A stretch of 64,000 nt of DNA from Lentzea cavernae (GCF_014653695.1 NZ_BNAR01000009.1:186001-250000), one strand, 5' to 3'; positions 33,251-42,785 are shown, counted from the stretch's first letter. A program made the numbers and translations. The notes: a model not told the origin generated them from the sequence alone.

Positions 33251-35356
33251 GTGGCGCTCGCTCTGTATCGCAAGTACCGTCCGGCCACGTTCTCCGAGGT
33301 CGTAGGCCAGGAGCACGTGACCGACCCGCTGCGTGTCGCGTTGTCGGCGGGCCGGGTGAACCACGCGTACCTGTTCAGCGGTCCGCGCGGCTGCGGCAAG
33401 ACGTCGTCGGCCCGCATCCTCGCCCGCTCGCTCAACTGCGCGAAGGGCCCGACGCCCGACCCGTGCGGCGAGTGCAACAGCTGCATCGGCCTGGCCCCCA
33501 ACGGCACCGGCAGCGTCGACGTGGTCGAGCTCGACGCGGCGTCGCACGGTGGTGTCGAAGACGCCCGCGACCTCCGGGACAAGGCCTTCTACGCCCCGGC
33601 CGAGTCCAAGTACCGCGTCTTCATCATCGACGAGGCGCACATGGTCACCACGCAGGGCTTCAACGCCCTGCTGAAGATCGTGGAGGAGCCGCCGGAGCAC
33701 CTGATCTTCATCTTCGCCACCACCGAGCCGGACAAGGTCCTCCCGACCATCCGCTCGCGCACGCACCACTACCCGTTCCGCCTCATCCCGCCCGGCGTGA
33801 TGCGCACCCTGCTCGAACGCAACTGCGCCGCCGAAGGCGTGGCGGTCGAACCCTCCGTCTTCCCCCTGGTGATCCGCGCGGGCGGCGGCTCGGCCCGCGA
33901 CACCCAGTCCGTCATGGACCAGCTCCTCTCCGGCGCGGGCCCGGACGGCGTGAAGTACGAGCGAGCCATCACGCTCCTCGGCGTCACCGACTCGGCCCTG
34001 ATCAACGACGTGGTCGACGGCCTCTCCGCAGGCGACGGCGCCTCCGTCTACAGCACCATCGACCGCCTGGTGGACGCAGGCCACGACCCCCGCCGCTTCG
34101 CGTCGGACCTCCTGGACAGACTCCGCGACCTGGTCCTGCTCTGCGCAGTCCCGGACGCGGCGGACCGCAACCTCGTCAGCGCCCCTGAAGACGAAGTGGC
34201 CACCATGGCCGCCCAGGCAGAACGAATCGGCCCGGCCGCCCTCACCCGCTACGCCGAGATCGTCCACCAGGGCCTGGTCGACATGCGCGGAGCCACGTCC
34301 CCCCGCCTCCTGCTGGAACTCCTCGTCTCCCGCATGCTCCTCCCGTCCGCCAGCCAGTCGGAAGCAGCACTCCTGCAACGCCTCGAACAACTCGAACGCC
34401 GCCCCCCGGCGGCAATCGCAGCCCCAGGCGACGCAACCGCCGCAGCAGGCGGCCCCGTCTTCACCCGCAGGTCCCAGCAGTCAGCAGAACCCGCAGCAGA
34501 ACCGCCCCGCGCAACTCCGGCCCCCCAACCGGCAGCGGCCGCAGCCGCACCGCAACCCGCTGCAGCCCCCCAGACAGTGGCCGCACCCCAGCCGACGGTC
34601 GCCCCAGCTCAGGCGCCGGTCGCAGCGTCGACTCCGGTACCCGCGCAGCCGCAGCCCACGGCCCCAGCCCCAGTGGCCCCAGCCCCAGTGGCCCCAGCCC
34701 CGGTGGCCGCCGCACCAACGCCACAACCCACAGCCCCCGCGCCAGCCGAAGGCCCCGGCGCAGGCGCCATGGACGCGACCGCAGTCCGCCGAATCTGGTC
34801 CGAGCTCCTGGCGGCAGTCCGAGCGACCAGCCGCAGCACCGAGGCAATGCTGACCAACGCGGTGGTCAGCGAGGTCGACGGCAACATCGTCACGATCACC
34901 CACACCTCGGCCCCCCTGGCCCGCCGCCTGGCAGAGCCCCGCAACACCGAGGCCATCGCCACGGCCCTGTCCTCAGTGCTGGGCGGCACCTGGCAGGTCC
35001 GCTGCACCCACGGCGCCCCAGGAGCCACCGCACAGCAAGCAGTCCAGGCAAAGGCGAGCCGCCCGGCCCCCACCCGCCCAAGCCAGGCGCAGAACCAACA
35101 GTCCCGCCCCCAGCCGGCACCACAACAGTCCGCACCTCAACGCCCACAAGCGGACGACGTCCCACCCCCACCAGAACCCCCAGAGCCCGACGACCCCCTC
35201 CCGCCGGAACCGGACGACGAAGAGGCGATGCTGGCCGAGGCCGCCCGCCCGGTCGACCAGGACGCGATGAACGAGGCACAAGCCAAGGACCCGGAGTCCG
35301 TCATGCTCCAACTCCTGGCCGACGAACTGGGCGCCCGCCCGCTCAAGAAGGCGTAG
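33251..35356 (+). CDS. dnaX: DNA polymerase III subunits gamma/tau
   Basis: The clamp-loader ATPase of the replicase, 701 residues. It starts LYRKYRPATFSEVVGQEHV. Walker A GPRGCGKT is at 44-51, zinc-binding cysteines at 63, 72, 75 and 78, Walker B/DEAH at 127-130, and the sensor-1 region FATTEPDKVLPTI follows. From about 390 the protein is a long Pro/Ala/Gln linker with repeats such as APVAPAPVAPAP, then the tau-type domain V (AVRRIWSELLAAVRATSRST) and an acidic C-terminal tail ending ELGARPLKKA. GTG 33251 is the start; the longer frame crosses the SRP RNA. No slippery A-run for gamma synthesis was seen. Confidence 0.96.
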   Translation: MALALYRKYRPATFSEVVGQEHVTDPLRVALSAGRVNHAYLFSGPRGCGKTSSARILARSLNCAKGPTPDPCGECNSCIGLAPNGTGSVDVVELDAASHGGVEDARDLRDKAFYAPAESKYRVFIIDEAHMVTTQGFNALLKIVEEPPEHLIFIFATTEPDKVLPTIRSRTHHYPFRLIPPGVMRTLLERNCAAEGVAVEPSVFPLVIRAGGGSARDTQSVMDQLLSGAGPDGVKYERAITLLGVTDSALINDVVDGLSAGDGASVYSTIDRLVDAGHDPRRFASDLLDRLRDLVLLCAVPDAADRNLVSAPEDEVATMAAQAERIGPAALTRYAEIVHQGLVDMRGATSPRLLLELLVSRMLLPSASQSEAALLQRLEQLERRPPAAIAAPGDATAAAGGPVFTRRSQQSAEPAAEPPRATPAPQPAAAAAAPQPAAAPQTVAAPQPTVAPAQAPVAASTPVPAQPQPTAPAPVAPAPVAPAPVAAAPTPQPTAPAPAEGPGAGAMDATAVRRIWSELLAAVRATSRSTEAMLTNAVVSEVDGNIVTITHTSAPLARRLAEPRNTEAIATALSSVLGGTWQVRCTHGAPGATAQQAVQAKASRPAPTRPSQAQNQQSRPQPAPQQSAPQRPQADDVPPPPEPPEPDDPLPPEPDDEEAMLAEAARPVDQDAMNEAQAKDPESVMLQLLADELGARPLKKA

Positions 35357-35424
35357 CCACCCGCTCCCAAGCAGGAAATGCCGAAGCCAGGCGCACCAAC
35401 GGGATTCGCCCACGAAGCCACGGA

Positions 35425-35579
35425 CGAACGAGGGCCCGGCTCGCGAGGTCGTGGGCGAGTGAGGGCCCGGCTCGCGAAGCCATGGTCGAACGAGGGCACG
35501 GCTCGCGACGTAGTAGGCGAATGAGGGCATGGCTCGCGAAGTTGTGGGCGAACGAGGGCATGGCCCGCGAAGCCAGGGA
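35425..35579. repeat. 31-bp tandem repeat, five copies
   Basis: Five head-to-tail units of exactly 31 bases, each of the form CGAACGAGGGC-c/a-CGGCTCGCGA followed by a variable GGTCGTGGG-type end, plus a degenerate partial unit before 35425. Because 31 is not a multiple of three, repeats shift frame, so the Ser/Arg-rich ORF on the - strand is not a gene. They lie 68 bases after the dnaX stop. No spacers separate the units, so this is not a CRISPR array. Confidence 0.85.
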
Positions 35580-35663
35580 GAACAAGCGCACGGTAGGGCG
35601 GGCAGCAACAGACCACGAAGTGGGCGAGCACCTAACCGAAGTGGGGCGCGCACCCAATCGACC

Positions 35664-36000
35664 CACGATGCCGCAGGCGAGCTGCCTGATCGGTGCGACG
35701 CCGCAGGCGAGCCGTCTTTACCAAGAGGCTTGGGCGGTGGGGTCCCATCACGAGTCGCGCCACAGCACTTGCTGCACCTGAGTAGGGGTGTCAACTCGAC
35801 ACGCTTTTCGTCGAGTTGACACCCCTACTCAGGTGTGGCCCGCTCTTGGTGCGACTCGTGATGGGACCCCACCGCCGACCGCACCCGACTAAGCAACAGG
35901 CAGCCGCCCAACGCAACAGGCGTGCCATCAACCTGCCCAAGGCGCCGGCCCCCATCTCAGATTGCCGGGGTCTGGGGCAGAGCCCCAGGGGAAGCACGCA
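35664..36000 (+). repeat. dispersed ~340-bp cruciform element, copy A
   Basis: One of two homologous elements; the other is at 54029-54365 in opposite orientation. In order: degenerate GCCGCAGGCGAGC repeats (35664-35730); an outer inverted repeat with perfect 25-bp arms (35734-35758 and 35851-35875); inside it a hairpin with 25-bp perfect arms (35776-35800 and 35810-35834) and a 9-base loop; then GCAACAGGCAGCCGCCCAAC and GGCGTGCCATCAAC; and at the end CCCCATCTCAGATTGCCGGG with TGGGGCAGAGCCCCA (6-bp stem) to 36000. It lies between dnaX and ybaB, pointing towards ybaB. With the tandem repeats it fills the 758-base gap between those genes, where I see no coding sequence. Confidence 0.85.
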
Positions 36001-36114
36001 ACCGCACGGGCCGCCCGCAACAGGGGAACGCGACCAACAACGCAACAGGGGAACGCAACGGACCAGGAACACCCCCGTACCCTGAAGACCACACCCAACC
36101 GAAAGGACCCCGCG

Positions 36115-36438
36115 GTGCAACCCGGTCAGTTCGACATGCAGGCCCTGCTCCAGCAGGCCCAGAACATGCAGCAGCAGATGGCAGAAGCCCAGCAGCAGCT
36201 GGCCGAAACCGAGATCACCGGCAACGCGGGCAACGGCCTCGTCACCGCGACGGTCACCGGCGGCGGCGAGCTGGTCAACCTGGCCATCGACCCCAAGATC
36301 GTGGACCCGGAGGACGTCGACACCCTCCAGGACCTGGTGATCGCCGCGATCAAGGACGCGAACACCAAGGCGCAGCAGCTCGTGGAGCAGAAGCTCGGCC
36401 CGCTGGCCCAGGGCGGCCTCGGCGGACTGCTGGGCTGA
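36115..36438 (+). CDS. YbaB/EbfC family nucleoid-associated protein
   Basis: A 107-residue DNA-binding protein of the YbaB/EbfC family, a tweezer-like dimer. The N-terminal helix is Gln-rich (MQALLQQAQNMQQQMAEAQ), followed by the beta sheet GNGLVTATVTGGGELVNLAI and the helix DLVIAAIKDANTKAQQLVEQ. It is encoded between dnaX and recR as in most bacteria; a role in DNA organisation or repair with RecR is inferred from that order. GTG 36115 has AAAGGA upstream. recR starts 25 bases after its stop. Confidence 0.93.
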   Translation: MQPGQFDMQALLQQAQNMQQQMAEAQQQLAETEITGNAGNGLVTATVTGGGELVNLAIDPKIVDPEDVDTLQDLVIAAIKDANTKAQQLVEQKLGPLAQGGLGGLLG

Positions 36439-36463
36439 GCGACCAAGGCGATCGGCTAACCAC

Positions 36464-37072
36464 ATGTACGAGGGCCCGGTACAGGACCTGATCGACGAGC
36501 TGGGCAGGCTCCCGGGCGTCGGCCCGAAGAGCGCCCAGCGCATCGCCTTCCACCTCCTGGCAACGGAATCCGCCGACATCGAGCGGCTCCAGCACGCACT
36601 CCAGAAGGTCAAGGAGGGCGTCGTCTTCTGCGACGTCTGCGGCAACGTGTCGGCGGAGACCAGGTGCCGCATCTGCCGCGACCCGAAGCGGGACCTCGCT
36701 CTCGTGTGCGTGGTCGAGGAGCCGAAGGACGTCCAGGCGATCGAGCGCACCAGGGAGTTCAAGGGGCGCTACCACGTCCTGGGCGGCGCCTTGGACCCGC
36801 TGAGCGGGGTGGGTCCGGACCAGCTGCGGATCCGGCAGTTGCTCAACCGGATCGGCACGGCCACCGACGGTGTGGACATCTCCGAGGTCATCATCGCCAC
36901 GGATCCGAACACCGAGGGCGAGGCCACGGCGACCTACCTCGTGCGGATGTTGAGGGACTTCCCGGGTCTCACCGTCACGCGGCTCGCCAGCGGGCTGCCG
37001 ATGGGCGGCGACCTGGAGTTCGCGGACGAGCTCACGCTGGGACGTGCGCTATCTGGTCGCCGGAGCATGTGA
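36464..37072 (+). CDS. recR: recombination mediator RecR
   Basis: A 202-residue protein that with RecF and RecO loads RecA at gaps. Residues 1-50 hold the helix-hairpin-helix (DELGRLPGVGPKSAQRIAFH). The C4 zinc finger uses Cys56, Cys59, Cys68 and Cys71. The Toprim domain follows (LALVCVVEEPKDVQAIERT, VIIATDPNTEGEATATYL). It sits directly after ybaB. Its TGA overlaps the GTG of the P-loop kinase gene by four bases, an unusual third partner. The dnaX region upstream carries SOS boxes. Confidence 0.97.
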   Translation: MYEGPVQDLIDELGRLPGVGPKSAQRIAFHLLATESADIERLQHALQKVKEGVVFCDVCGNVSAETRCRICRDPKRDLALVCVVEEPKDVQAIERTREFKGRYHVLGGALDPLSGVGPDQLRIRQLLNRIGTATDGVDISEVIIATDPNTEGEATATYLVRMLRDFPGLTVTRLASGLPMGGDLEFADELTLGRALSGRRSM

Positions 37073-37590
37073 CGACGGCTCCACCGCGGCTGGGCGGCAC
37101 CCGCCTGGTCGCGGTGGACGGTCCGTCGGGCGCCGGAAAGACCACGTTCGCCCAAGAACTCGCGGCTCAGCTAGACGCCCAGCTCATCAGCACCGACCAC
37201 TTCGCCACCTGGGACGACCCGACGACGAGGTGGTGGCCACGGCTCGTCCGTGCACTCGACCAGGTCGAACAGGGCCGCGAGGGCCGGTACCGGAAAACCG
37301 ACTGGTCCCAAGGCTTCCCGTGCATCGGAGAAGGCGACGAGGTCGTCATAACTCCACAAAGGACGATCGTCCTGGAGGGCTTCTCCTCGGCCAGGAAGTC
37401 GAACACCCGCCTCAGCCTCGCGATCTTCGTTGACCACCCGAACCAACAAGAACGCCTGGAACGCGCCACCAAGCGAGACGGCGAACACCAACGAGAGCAC
37501 TTCATCCGTTGGCAGCACTACGAAAGAGGCTGGTTCGCAGTCGACGAGACCAGGGCCAGAGCTGACTACGTTGTCACGTCAAGCAGTTGA
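37069..37590 (+). CDS. P-loop nucleoside kinase family protein (uridine kinase-like)
   Basis: A 173-residue nucleotide-binding protein resembling uridine kinase/phosphoribulokinase-fold enzymes. Walker A is GPSGAGKT at residues 18-25. Then come STDHFATWDDPTTRWWPRL (substrate-binding DxF region), TIVLEGFSSARKS and the lid LERATKRDGEHQREHFIRWQ with arginines that would contact phosphate. GTG 37069 overlaps recR by four bases, so it is translationally coupled to it. Its end overlaps the convergent SARP gene by 25 bases. Substrate is uncertain. Confidence 0.82.
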   Translation: MTTAPPRLGGTRLVAVDGPSGAGKTTFAQELAAQLDAQLISTDHFATWDDPTTRWWPRLVRALDQVEQGREGRYRKTDWSQGFPCIGEGDEVVITPQRTIVLEGFSSARKSNTRLSLAIFVDHPNQQERLERATKRDGEHQREHFIRWQHYERGWFAVDETRARADYVVTSSS

Positions 37591-40500
37591 GCCCGGACCA
37601 CGGAAGCCTCAGGCGTCCCGATCGCGCTGAACACGTCCAGTGCGGAAGACCAGTGCGACCGAGCCGCAGCGGAGTCGCCCAGCGCGAAAGAAGCGTCGCC
37701 GGCCAACTGCAGGGCACGCCCGACCACCCACCGGTGACCGGAGTCGGAGCCGACAGAAGCCGCGCGCAACGCGCATTCCAGTGCGCCGGAGGCATCTGAC
37801 GTGTCGAGGTGGGTGCGGCCGAGCACGAGCAGCACCTCCATCTCGGCCTGGCGGAACTGCGACCGGCCGGCCTCGGCCAGCGCCGACGTGGCCATCTCCA
37901 GCGCCTCGGCGAAACGGCCCGCCGCGCGGTAGGAGGACGCCAGGCCGCGCCGCGCCGAGCACAGGCCCCACGAGTAGCCGGTCTCCACCGCGATGGCGAG
38001 GGCCGACGAGAACTGCTCCAGCGCCTCGGAGTACCGGCCGGCGCCCTCCAGCGCGCGGCCGAGCAGGTTCTGGGCGTCGCACACGCTCTTGACGTTCTCC
38101 AGGTCCTGCGCGATCCGCATGGCGGCGGAGGCCTCCACGGCGGCTTCCTCGAACCGGCCGCGCATGATCAGCGTGATCGCCAGGCCCTCGTGCTGGGTGT
38201 GGCCGAAGTTGCGGGCCGCGGCGCGGTCGTAGAGCTCGCTCGCGCTCACGAAGTACGACGCGCCGAGTTCGGGTTGACCGCGCAACGCGTAGACCTCGCC
38301 CAGCGCGCGCATCGAGTTCGCCTGGGTGATCCACGAGTCGATGCGCGTGCCGACCTCCAGCGCCTCCTCGAACGTCGTCGCCGCGCGGTCGAGGTGGCCG
38401 AGCTGCATGTAGACGCCGCCGAGGTTGAACAACGCGTTGGCCTGCACCTGGAACGCGTCGATCCGGCGCGTGATCACCAGCGCCCGCTCCAGGTGGTCGG
38501 CGGCGTGCTCCAGCTCGCCCAGGTCGATGTAGACGCTGCCGGCGTTGGACAGCACGGCGGCCTCGGCCTCGGGCAGGACGATGTGCTCCTGCAGCGCGAT
38601 GGCCTGCTGGTAGTGGCCGAGCGCGTTGCGGTGCTGCCCGGTCACCCAGTACAGCGTGCCCAGGGAGGACAGCATCGCGAGCTGGCCGAGTTCGTCGCGC
38701 GGCGCGCGGGCGCCCAGAAGGCCCGCCCTGGCCGTCTCGCGCCACTCCGCCGTCAAGCCCTGCGTGTAGAAGTAGCCGCGGAGCGCGTCGGCCAGCTGCC
38801 ACGGCGAGTTCTCCGGGTCGCGTTCGACGGCGTGCGCCACCAGCGCCACCAGGTTCGCGCGTTCGACGTCGAGCCACGTCAGGGCCTCGGTGGAGGTGCT
38901 GAACGTCCGCGGCACCACACCGTCGCGCGGCGCCGGGCGCGGGAAGCGGAACAACGTCGACTTCATCGCCGAGGTGGCGTTGTCGACCGAGCGCACCGCC
39001 CAGTCCACCAACCGCCGCAGCGCGACCCGCGAGTCCGCGCGCCCCTCCTCGAACGCCAGGCGCTCGGCCGCGTAGTCGCGCAGCAGGTCGTGGAACTGGT
39101 AGCGGGACGGCGCGTGGTTCGAGATCAGGTTCGCGGTGGCCAGCCGGTCCAGCCGGCGGCGGGCGTCCTGAGTGGTCAGCCCGGCCAGTGCGGCGGCCAT
39201 CTCGGGGGTGAAGTCCGTGCCGGGGACCAGCGACAGCACCCGGAACATCTGCGCGAGCTCGGGCTTCAGTGCCGTGTAGGACAGGTCGAACGCCGCGTGC
39301 ACCGCGACCCGTTCGTCGCCTTCCACGGCCAGTGCGGCGAGCCTGTTGCCCGCGCGGAGCTCCTCCACGTAGTCCGCAATGGACAGCTCAGGACGCGACA
39401 CCAGGTTCGCGGCTGCGATACGCAAAGCCAATGGCAGGTGGGCGCACAGGGTCGCCAGTTCCAGTGCCGCGTCCTCTTGGGACGCCACCTCGTCCGCGCC
39501 CAGGATGCCTGCGAGGAGTGACCGCGTCTCGTGCCAGTCGAGCACGTCGAGCCGCACGTTCGACGCCGCGTGCGAGACGGCCAGGCCGCGCAACGTGTCG
39601 CGCGAGGTCACCAGCACCGCGCACCCCGGCGAACCGGGCAGCAGGGGCCGGATCTGCTCGGCCGAGGAAGCGTTGTCCAGCAACAACAGCACGCGCTGAC
39701 CGGTCAGGGTGGACCGGAACATCGCCTCCTGCTCGTCCTGGTCCAGCGGCACCTGGTCGGACTCCGTGCCCAGCGCCCGCAGGAAGCGGGGGAGCACGTC
39801 GACCGCGCTCAGCGGCGGTCCGGGGGCGTATCCGCGCAGGTTGACGTACAGCTGGCCGTCCGGGAAGTCCGCGCGCATCCGGTGCGCCGCGTGCACGGCC
39901 AGCGCCGTCTTGCCCACGCCCGGCGGCCCGGCCAGCGTGACGACCGGCACACCCTGGGCGGTCCGCAGCAACGCGATGATCAGCGACACGGCCTCGTCGC
40001 GGCCCACGAAGTCCGGGATGTCCGCAGGCAGCTGCGACGGCACGACCCGTTCCGGCTTCGCGGCGACCGCGGACGCGCCGGGCGACATCGGGGCCACCGC
40101 GTCGATCGAGCCCGACAGCACCTGGCTGTGCACGCGCCGCAGCTCGTCGCCGGGGTCGATGCCCAGCTCGTCGCCCAGCAACCGCGACACGCGCTGGTAG
40201 GCGGCCAGGGCCTCGCTCTGCCGGCCGGAGCGGTACAGCGCCACCATCAGCTGCGCCCAGAACCGTTCGCGCAACGGGTGATCGCTGGTCAGACGGGACA
40301 GCTCGGCGACCAGCTCGCCGTGGCGGCCCAGCTCGAGGTCGACCTCGACGCGGCGTTCCAGCACGTGCAGGCGGCGTTCGTCGAGCCGGGGGACCTCGTC
40401 GCGGTGCAGGACCTCCGAGGGCACGTCCACCAGGGCCGGGCCACGCCAGAGCCCCAGCGCTGCGGCGAACGCGGCCGAGGCGGCCTGCAGGTTGCCGGCC

Positions 40501-40847
40501 GCGCGCGCCTGCTCACCCTGTTCGATCAGGGGTTCGAAGCGCATCAGGTCGATGGTCTTCTCGTCGACGTCGATCAGGTAACCGTCGGGCACGGTCTTGA
40601 TCGGCACGGACGGACCGAGCAACTGGCGGAGCCTCATCACGTACGTTTGCAGAGTTGCGCGCGCACGGGCGGGTGGATCTTCGCCCCAGACGTTCGCGGC
40701 GAGTTCGTCCACGGACACCGAGGTGCCCGCACGCAGCAGCAACGACACCAGCAGCGCCCGTTGCCGACCGGCTCTGACCAGCAGCGGTTCGGCGTCGAGG
40801 AGAACTTGGAGGGGGCCGAGCACGCGGAACTCGACCATTCTGCTCAT
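37566..40847 (-). CDS. AfsR/SARP-family regulator with NB-ARC and TPR domains (large)
   Basis: A 1093-residue regulator. Residues 1-100 form the SARP winged helix (EFRVLGPLQVLLDAEPLL, TLQTYVMRLRQLLG), 101-250 the activation domain, 275-600 the NB-ARC ATPase with Walker A GPPGVGKT (307-314), VLLLLDNASSAEQIRPLLPG and LVTSRDTL, and from about 700 many TPR units (ANALFNLGGVYMQLGHLDRA, AQNLLGRALEGAGRYSEALE). ATG 40847 has AGGAGGT just upstream. It is divergent from the oligopeptide transporter operon across 216 bases, which makes that operon a candidate target (inference). Such proteins often integrate metabolic signals. Confidence 0.93.
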   Translation of the reverse strand: MSRMVEFRVLGPLQVLLDAEPLLVRAGRQRALLVSLLLRAGTSVSVDELAANVWGEDPPARARATLQTYVMRLRQLLGPSVPIKTVPDGYLIDVDEKTIDLMRFEPLIEQGEQARAAGNLQAASAAFAAALGLWRGPALVDVPSEVLHRDEVPRLDERRLHVLERRVEVDLELGRHGELVAELSRLTSDHPLRERFWAQLMVALYRSGRQSEALAAYQRVSRLLGDELGIDPGDELRRVHSQVLSGSIDAVAPMSPGASAVAAKPERVVPSQLPADIPDFVGRDEAVSLIIALLRTAQGVPVVTLAGPPGVGKTALAVHAAHRMRADFPDGQLYVNLRGYAPGPPLSAVDVLPRFLRALGTESDQVPLDQDEQEAMFRSTLTGQRVLLLLDNASSAEQIRPLLPGSPGCAVLVTSRDTLRGLAVSHAASNVRLDVLDWHETRSLLAGILGADEVASQEDAALELATLCAHLPLALRIAAANLVSRPELSIADYVEELRAGNRLAALAVEGDERVAVHAAFDLSYTALKPELAQMFRVLSLVPGTDFTPEMAAALAGLTTQDARRRLDRLATANLISNHAPSRYQFHDLLRDYAAERLAFEEGRADSRVALRRLVDWAVRSVDNATSAMKSTLFRFPRPAPRDGVVPRTFSTSTEALTWLDVERANLVALVAHAVERDPENSPWQLADALRGYFYTQGLTAEWRETARAGLLGARAPRDELGQLAMLSSLGTLYWVTGQHRNALGHYQQAIALQEHIVLPEAEAAVLSNAGSVYIDLGELEHAADHLERALVITRRIDAFQVQANALFNLGGVYMQLGHLDRAATTFEEALEVGTRIDSWITQANSMRALGEVYALRGQPELGASYFVSASELYDRAAARNFGHTQHEGLAITLIMRGRFEEAAVEASAAMRIAQDLENVKSVCDAQNLLGRALEGAGRYSEALEQFSSALAIAVETGYSWGLCSARRGLASSYRAAGRFAEALEMATSALAEAGRSQFRQAEMEVLLVLGRTHLDTSDASGALECALRAASVGSDSGHRWVVGRALQLAGDASFALGDSAAARSHWSSALDVFSAIGTPEASVVRAQLLDVTT

Positions 40848-41063
40848 GCGACCTCCTCCGCGTGTCGTTGTTGTTTCTACAGCCTAAGAGAGCGTCCGAC
40901 GCATCTGCCGTGCTCACGTTGGGTCAGCGGCCGTGCGCCGGACGTATCAGAATGCCTGGTCTAGTGGCCGGATCGTGACCTGAGATGCCCCGGAGGGGGT
41001 ATCTGCAAAGGTTATGGTCGGCGACCACACCGTGAGATGTGCGGATTGTCCAAGGGGTGTTTG

Positions 41064-42743
41064 ATGGTCCACTCAGTAACGGCTCGCCGCCGTTGGGTTG
41101 CCGCGATCGGCTTCCTCAGCGTCAGCGCGCTCGCCCTGTCCGGTTGCGCGCAATCCCAGCGCGACGCAGGCAGCGGCGGCAAGGAAGGCGGGACGCTGAC
41201 CTTCGGCGCCGCCGGCGCGCCGAAGCTCTTCGACCCGTTCTACGCGACTGACGGCGAGACCTTCCGGGTCTCCCGCCAGATCTTCGAGGGCCTGGTCGGC
41301 TTCAAGCCGGGTACCGCCGAGGTGGAGCCCGCGCTCGCCACGAAGTACGAGCCCTCCGCGGACGGCAAGACGTGGACCTTCACCCTCAAGGAGGGCGTGA
41401 AGTTCCACGACGACACCGACTTCAACGCCGAGGCCGTCTGCTTCAACTTCAACCGCTGGTACAACCAGAAGGGCGCCGGCCAGTCCGACGCCGTCTCCCA
41501 GTACTGGCTGGACAACTTCGGCGGGTTCGCGACCACGCCGGACAAGCCCTCGCTGTACAAGTCCTGCACGGCCAAGGACGCCAAGACCGCGGTCATCGAG
41601 CTGAACGAGGTCACCTCGCAGTTCCCGTCGGTCCTCGGCTTCACGTCGTTCTCGATCTCCAGCCCCGACGCGCTGAAGAAGTACGACGCGGACAACGTCC
41701 AGGCCGCCGGTGACGCGTTCACCTACCCGGCCTACGCGAACGAGCACCCGACCGGCACGGGCCCGTTCAAGTTCGGCAAGTACGACAAGGCCAACAACAC
41801 CGTGGAGCTCGTGAAGAACGACGCCTACCACGGCACCAAGGCCAAGCTGGACAAGATCGTCTTCAAGATCATCCCGGACGAGACCGCCCGCAAGCAGGCG
41901 CTCAAGGCCGGCGACATCGACGGCTACGACCTGCCGAACGCGGCGGACTGGGCCGGTCTGAAGACCGACGGCTTCAACGTCGCGATCCGTCCCGCCTTCA
42001 ACGTGTTCTACCTGGGCATCAACCAGAAGAACAACCCGAAGCTCGCCGACCTCAAGGTCCGCCAGGCGATCCAGTACGCGATCAACCGCGAGCAGCTGGT
42101 CAAGTCGCAGCTGCCCGAGGGCGCCAAGGTCGCGACGCAGTTCATGCCGGACACCGTCAACGGCTACAACAAGGACGTCAAGGCCGTCGGCTACGACGTC
42201 GCCAAGGCGAAGTCCCTGCTGGCCGAGGCCGGTGCCACCGACCTGACGCTGAAGTTCTACTGGCCGTCCGAGGTCACGCGTCCGTACATGCCGTCCCCGA
42301 AGGACCTGTTCGGCGCGATCTCCGGTGACCTGCAGGCCGCCGGCATCAAGCTCGAGGTCGTCACGAAGCCGTGGAACGGCGGCTACCTGACCGACGTCGA
42401 CAACGGCATCTCGGACCTGTTCCTGCTCGGCTGGACCGGTGACAACGGCACGGCGCACAACTGGGTCGGCACGTTCTTCGGCCGCACCGACAACCGCTTC
42501 AACACCGGTGCGTCGGCGTGGGGCGCCACCCTTGCGGCGGACCTGGCCAAGGCCAACTCCGAGCCGAACGAGGCCAACCGCACCAAGCTGTACGAAGAGA
42601 TCAACAAGAAGATCATGGACGAGTACCTGCCCGCGATCCCGATCTCGCACTCCCCGCCCGCTCTGGTGTTGAAGTCGGACATCAAGGGTGTTGTCCCGAG
42701 CCCGTTGACCGACGAGAAGTTCGGCCCGGCCTCGAAGGGCTGA
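41064..42743 (+). CDS. ABC transporter substrate-binding lipoprotein, peptide/nickel (family 5) type
   Basis: A 559-residue solute-binding lipoprotein. The lipobox is LALSGC with Cys28 as the lipidated residue. The mature part is a family 5 protein (GGTLTFGAAGAPKLFDPFYA, WTFTLKEGVKFHDDTDFNAE, GTGPFKFGKYDKANNTVELV, LADLKVRQAIQYAINREQLV). Family members bind di- or oligopeptides, or nickel/opine ligands; this one cannot be assigned further. ATG 41064 is chosen by the signal peptide. It is the first gene of a five-gene operon with two permeases and two ATPases, and is divergent from a SARP regulator. Confidence 0.95.
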   Translation: MVHSVTARRRWVAAIGFLSVSALALSGCAQSQRDAGSGGKEGGTLTFGAAGAPKLFDPFYATDGETFRVSRQIFEGLVGFKPGTAEVEPALATKYEPSADGKTWTFTLKEGVKFHDDTDFNAEAVCFNFNRWYNQKGAGQSDAVSQYWLDNFGGFATTPDKPSLYKSCTAKDAKTAVIELNEVTSQFPSVLGFTSFSISSPDALKKYDADNVQAAGDAFTYPAYANEHPTGTGPFKFGKYDKANNTVELVKNDAYHGTKAKLDKIVFKIIPDETARKQALKAGDIDGYDLPNAADWAGLKTDGFNVAIRPAFNVFYLGINQKNNPKLADLKVRQAIQYAINREQLVKSQLPEGAKVATQFMPDTVNGYNKDVKAVGYDVAKAKSLLAEAGATDLTLKFYWPSEVTRPYMPSPKDLFGAISGDLQAAGIKLEVVTKPWNGGYLTDVDNGISDLFLLGWTGDNGTAHNWVGTFFGRTDNRFNTGASAWGATLAADLAKANSEPNEANRTKLYEEINKKIMDEYLPAIPISHSPPALVLKSDIKGVVPSPLTDEKFGPASKG

Positions 42744-42785
42744 GCGAACTAGCTCCCACCACAAGAGAACAACGGGGTAGCTCAA

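Noticed and set aside
35425..35579. CRISPR array
   Set aside because: Units are contiguous with no unique spacers, repeats diverge from copy to copy, and no cas gene is near.
34973..35794. Protein-coding gene made of Ser/Arg/Pro repeats downstream of dnaX
   Set aside because: It arises from the 31-bp repeats (not a multiple of three) and from antisense of the dnaX linker; no codon bias or ribosome site.
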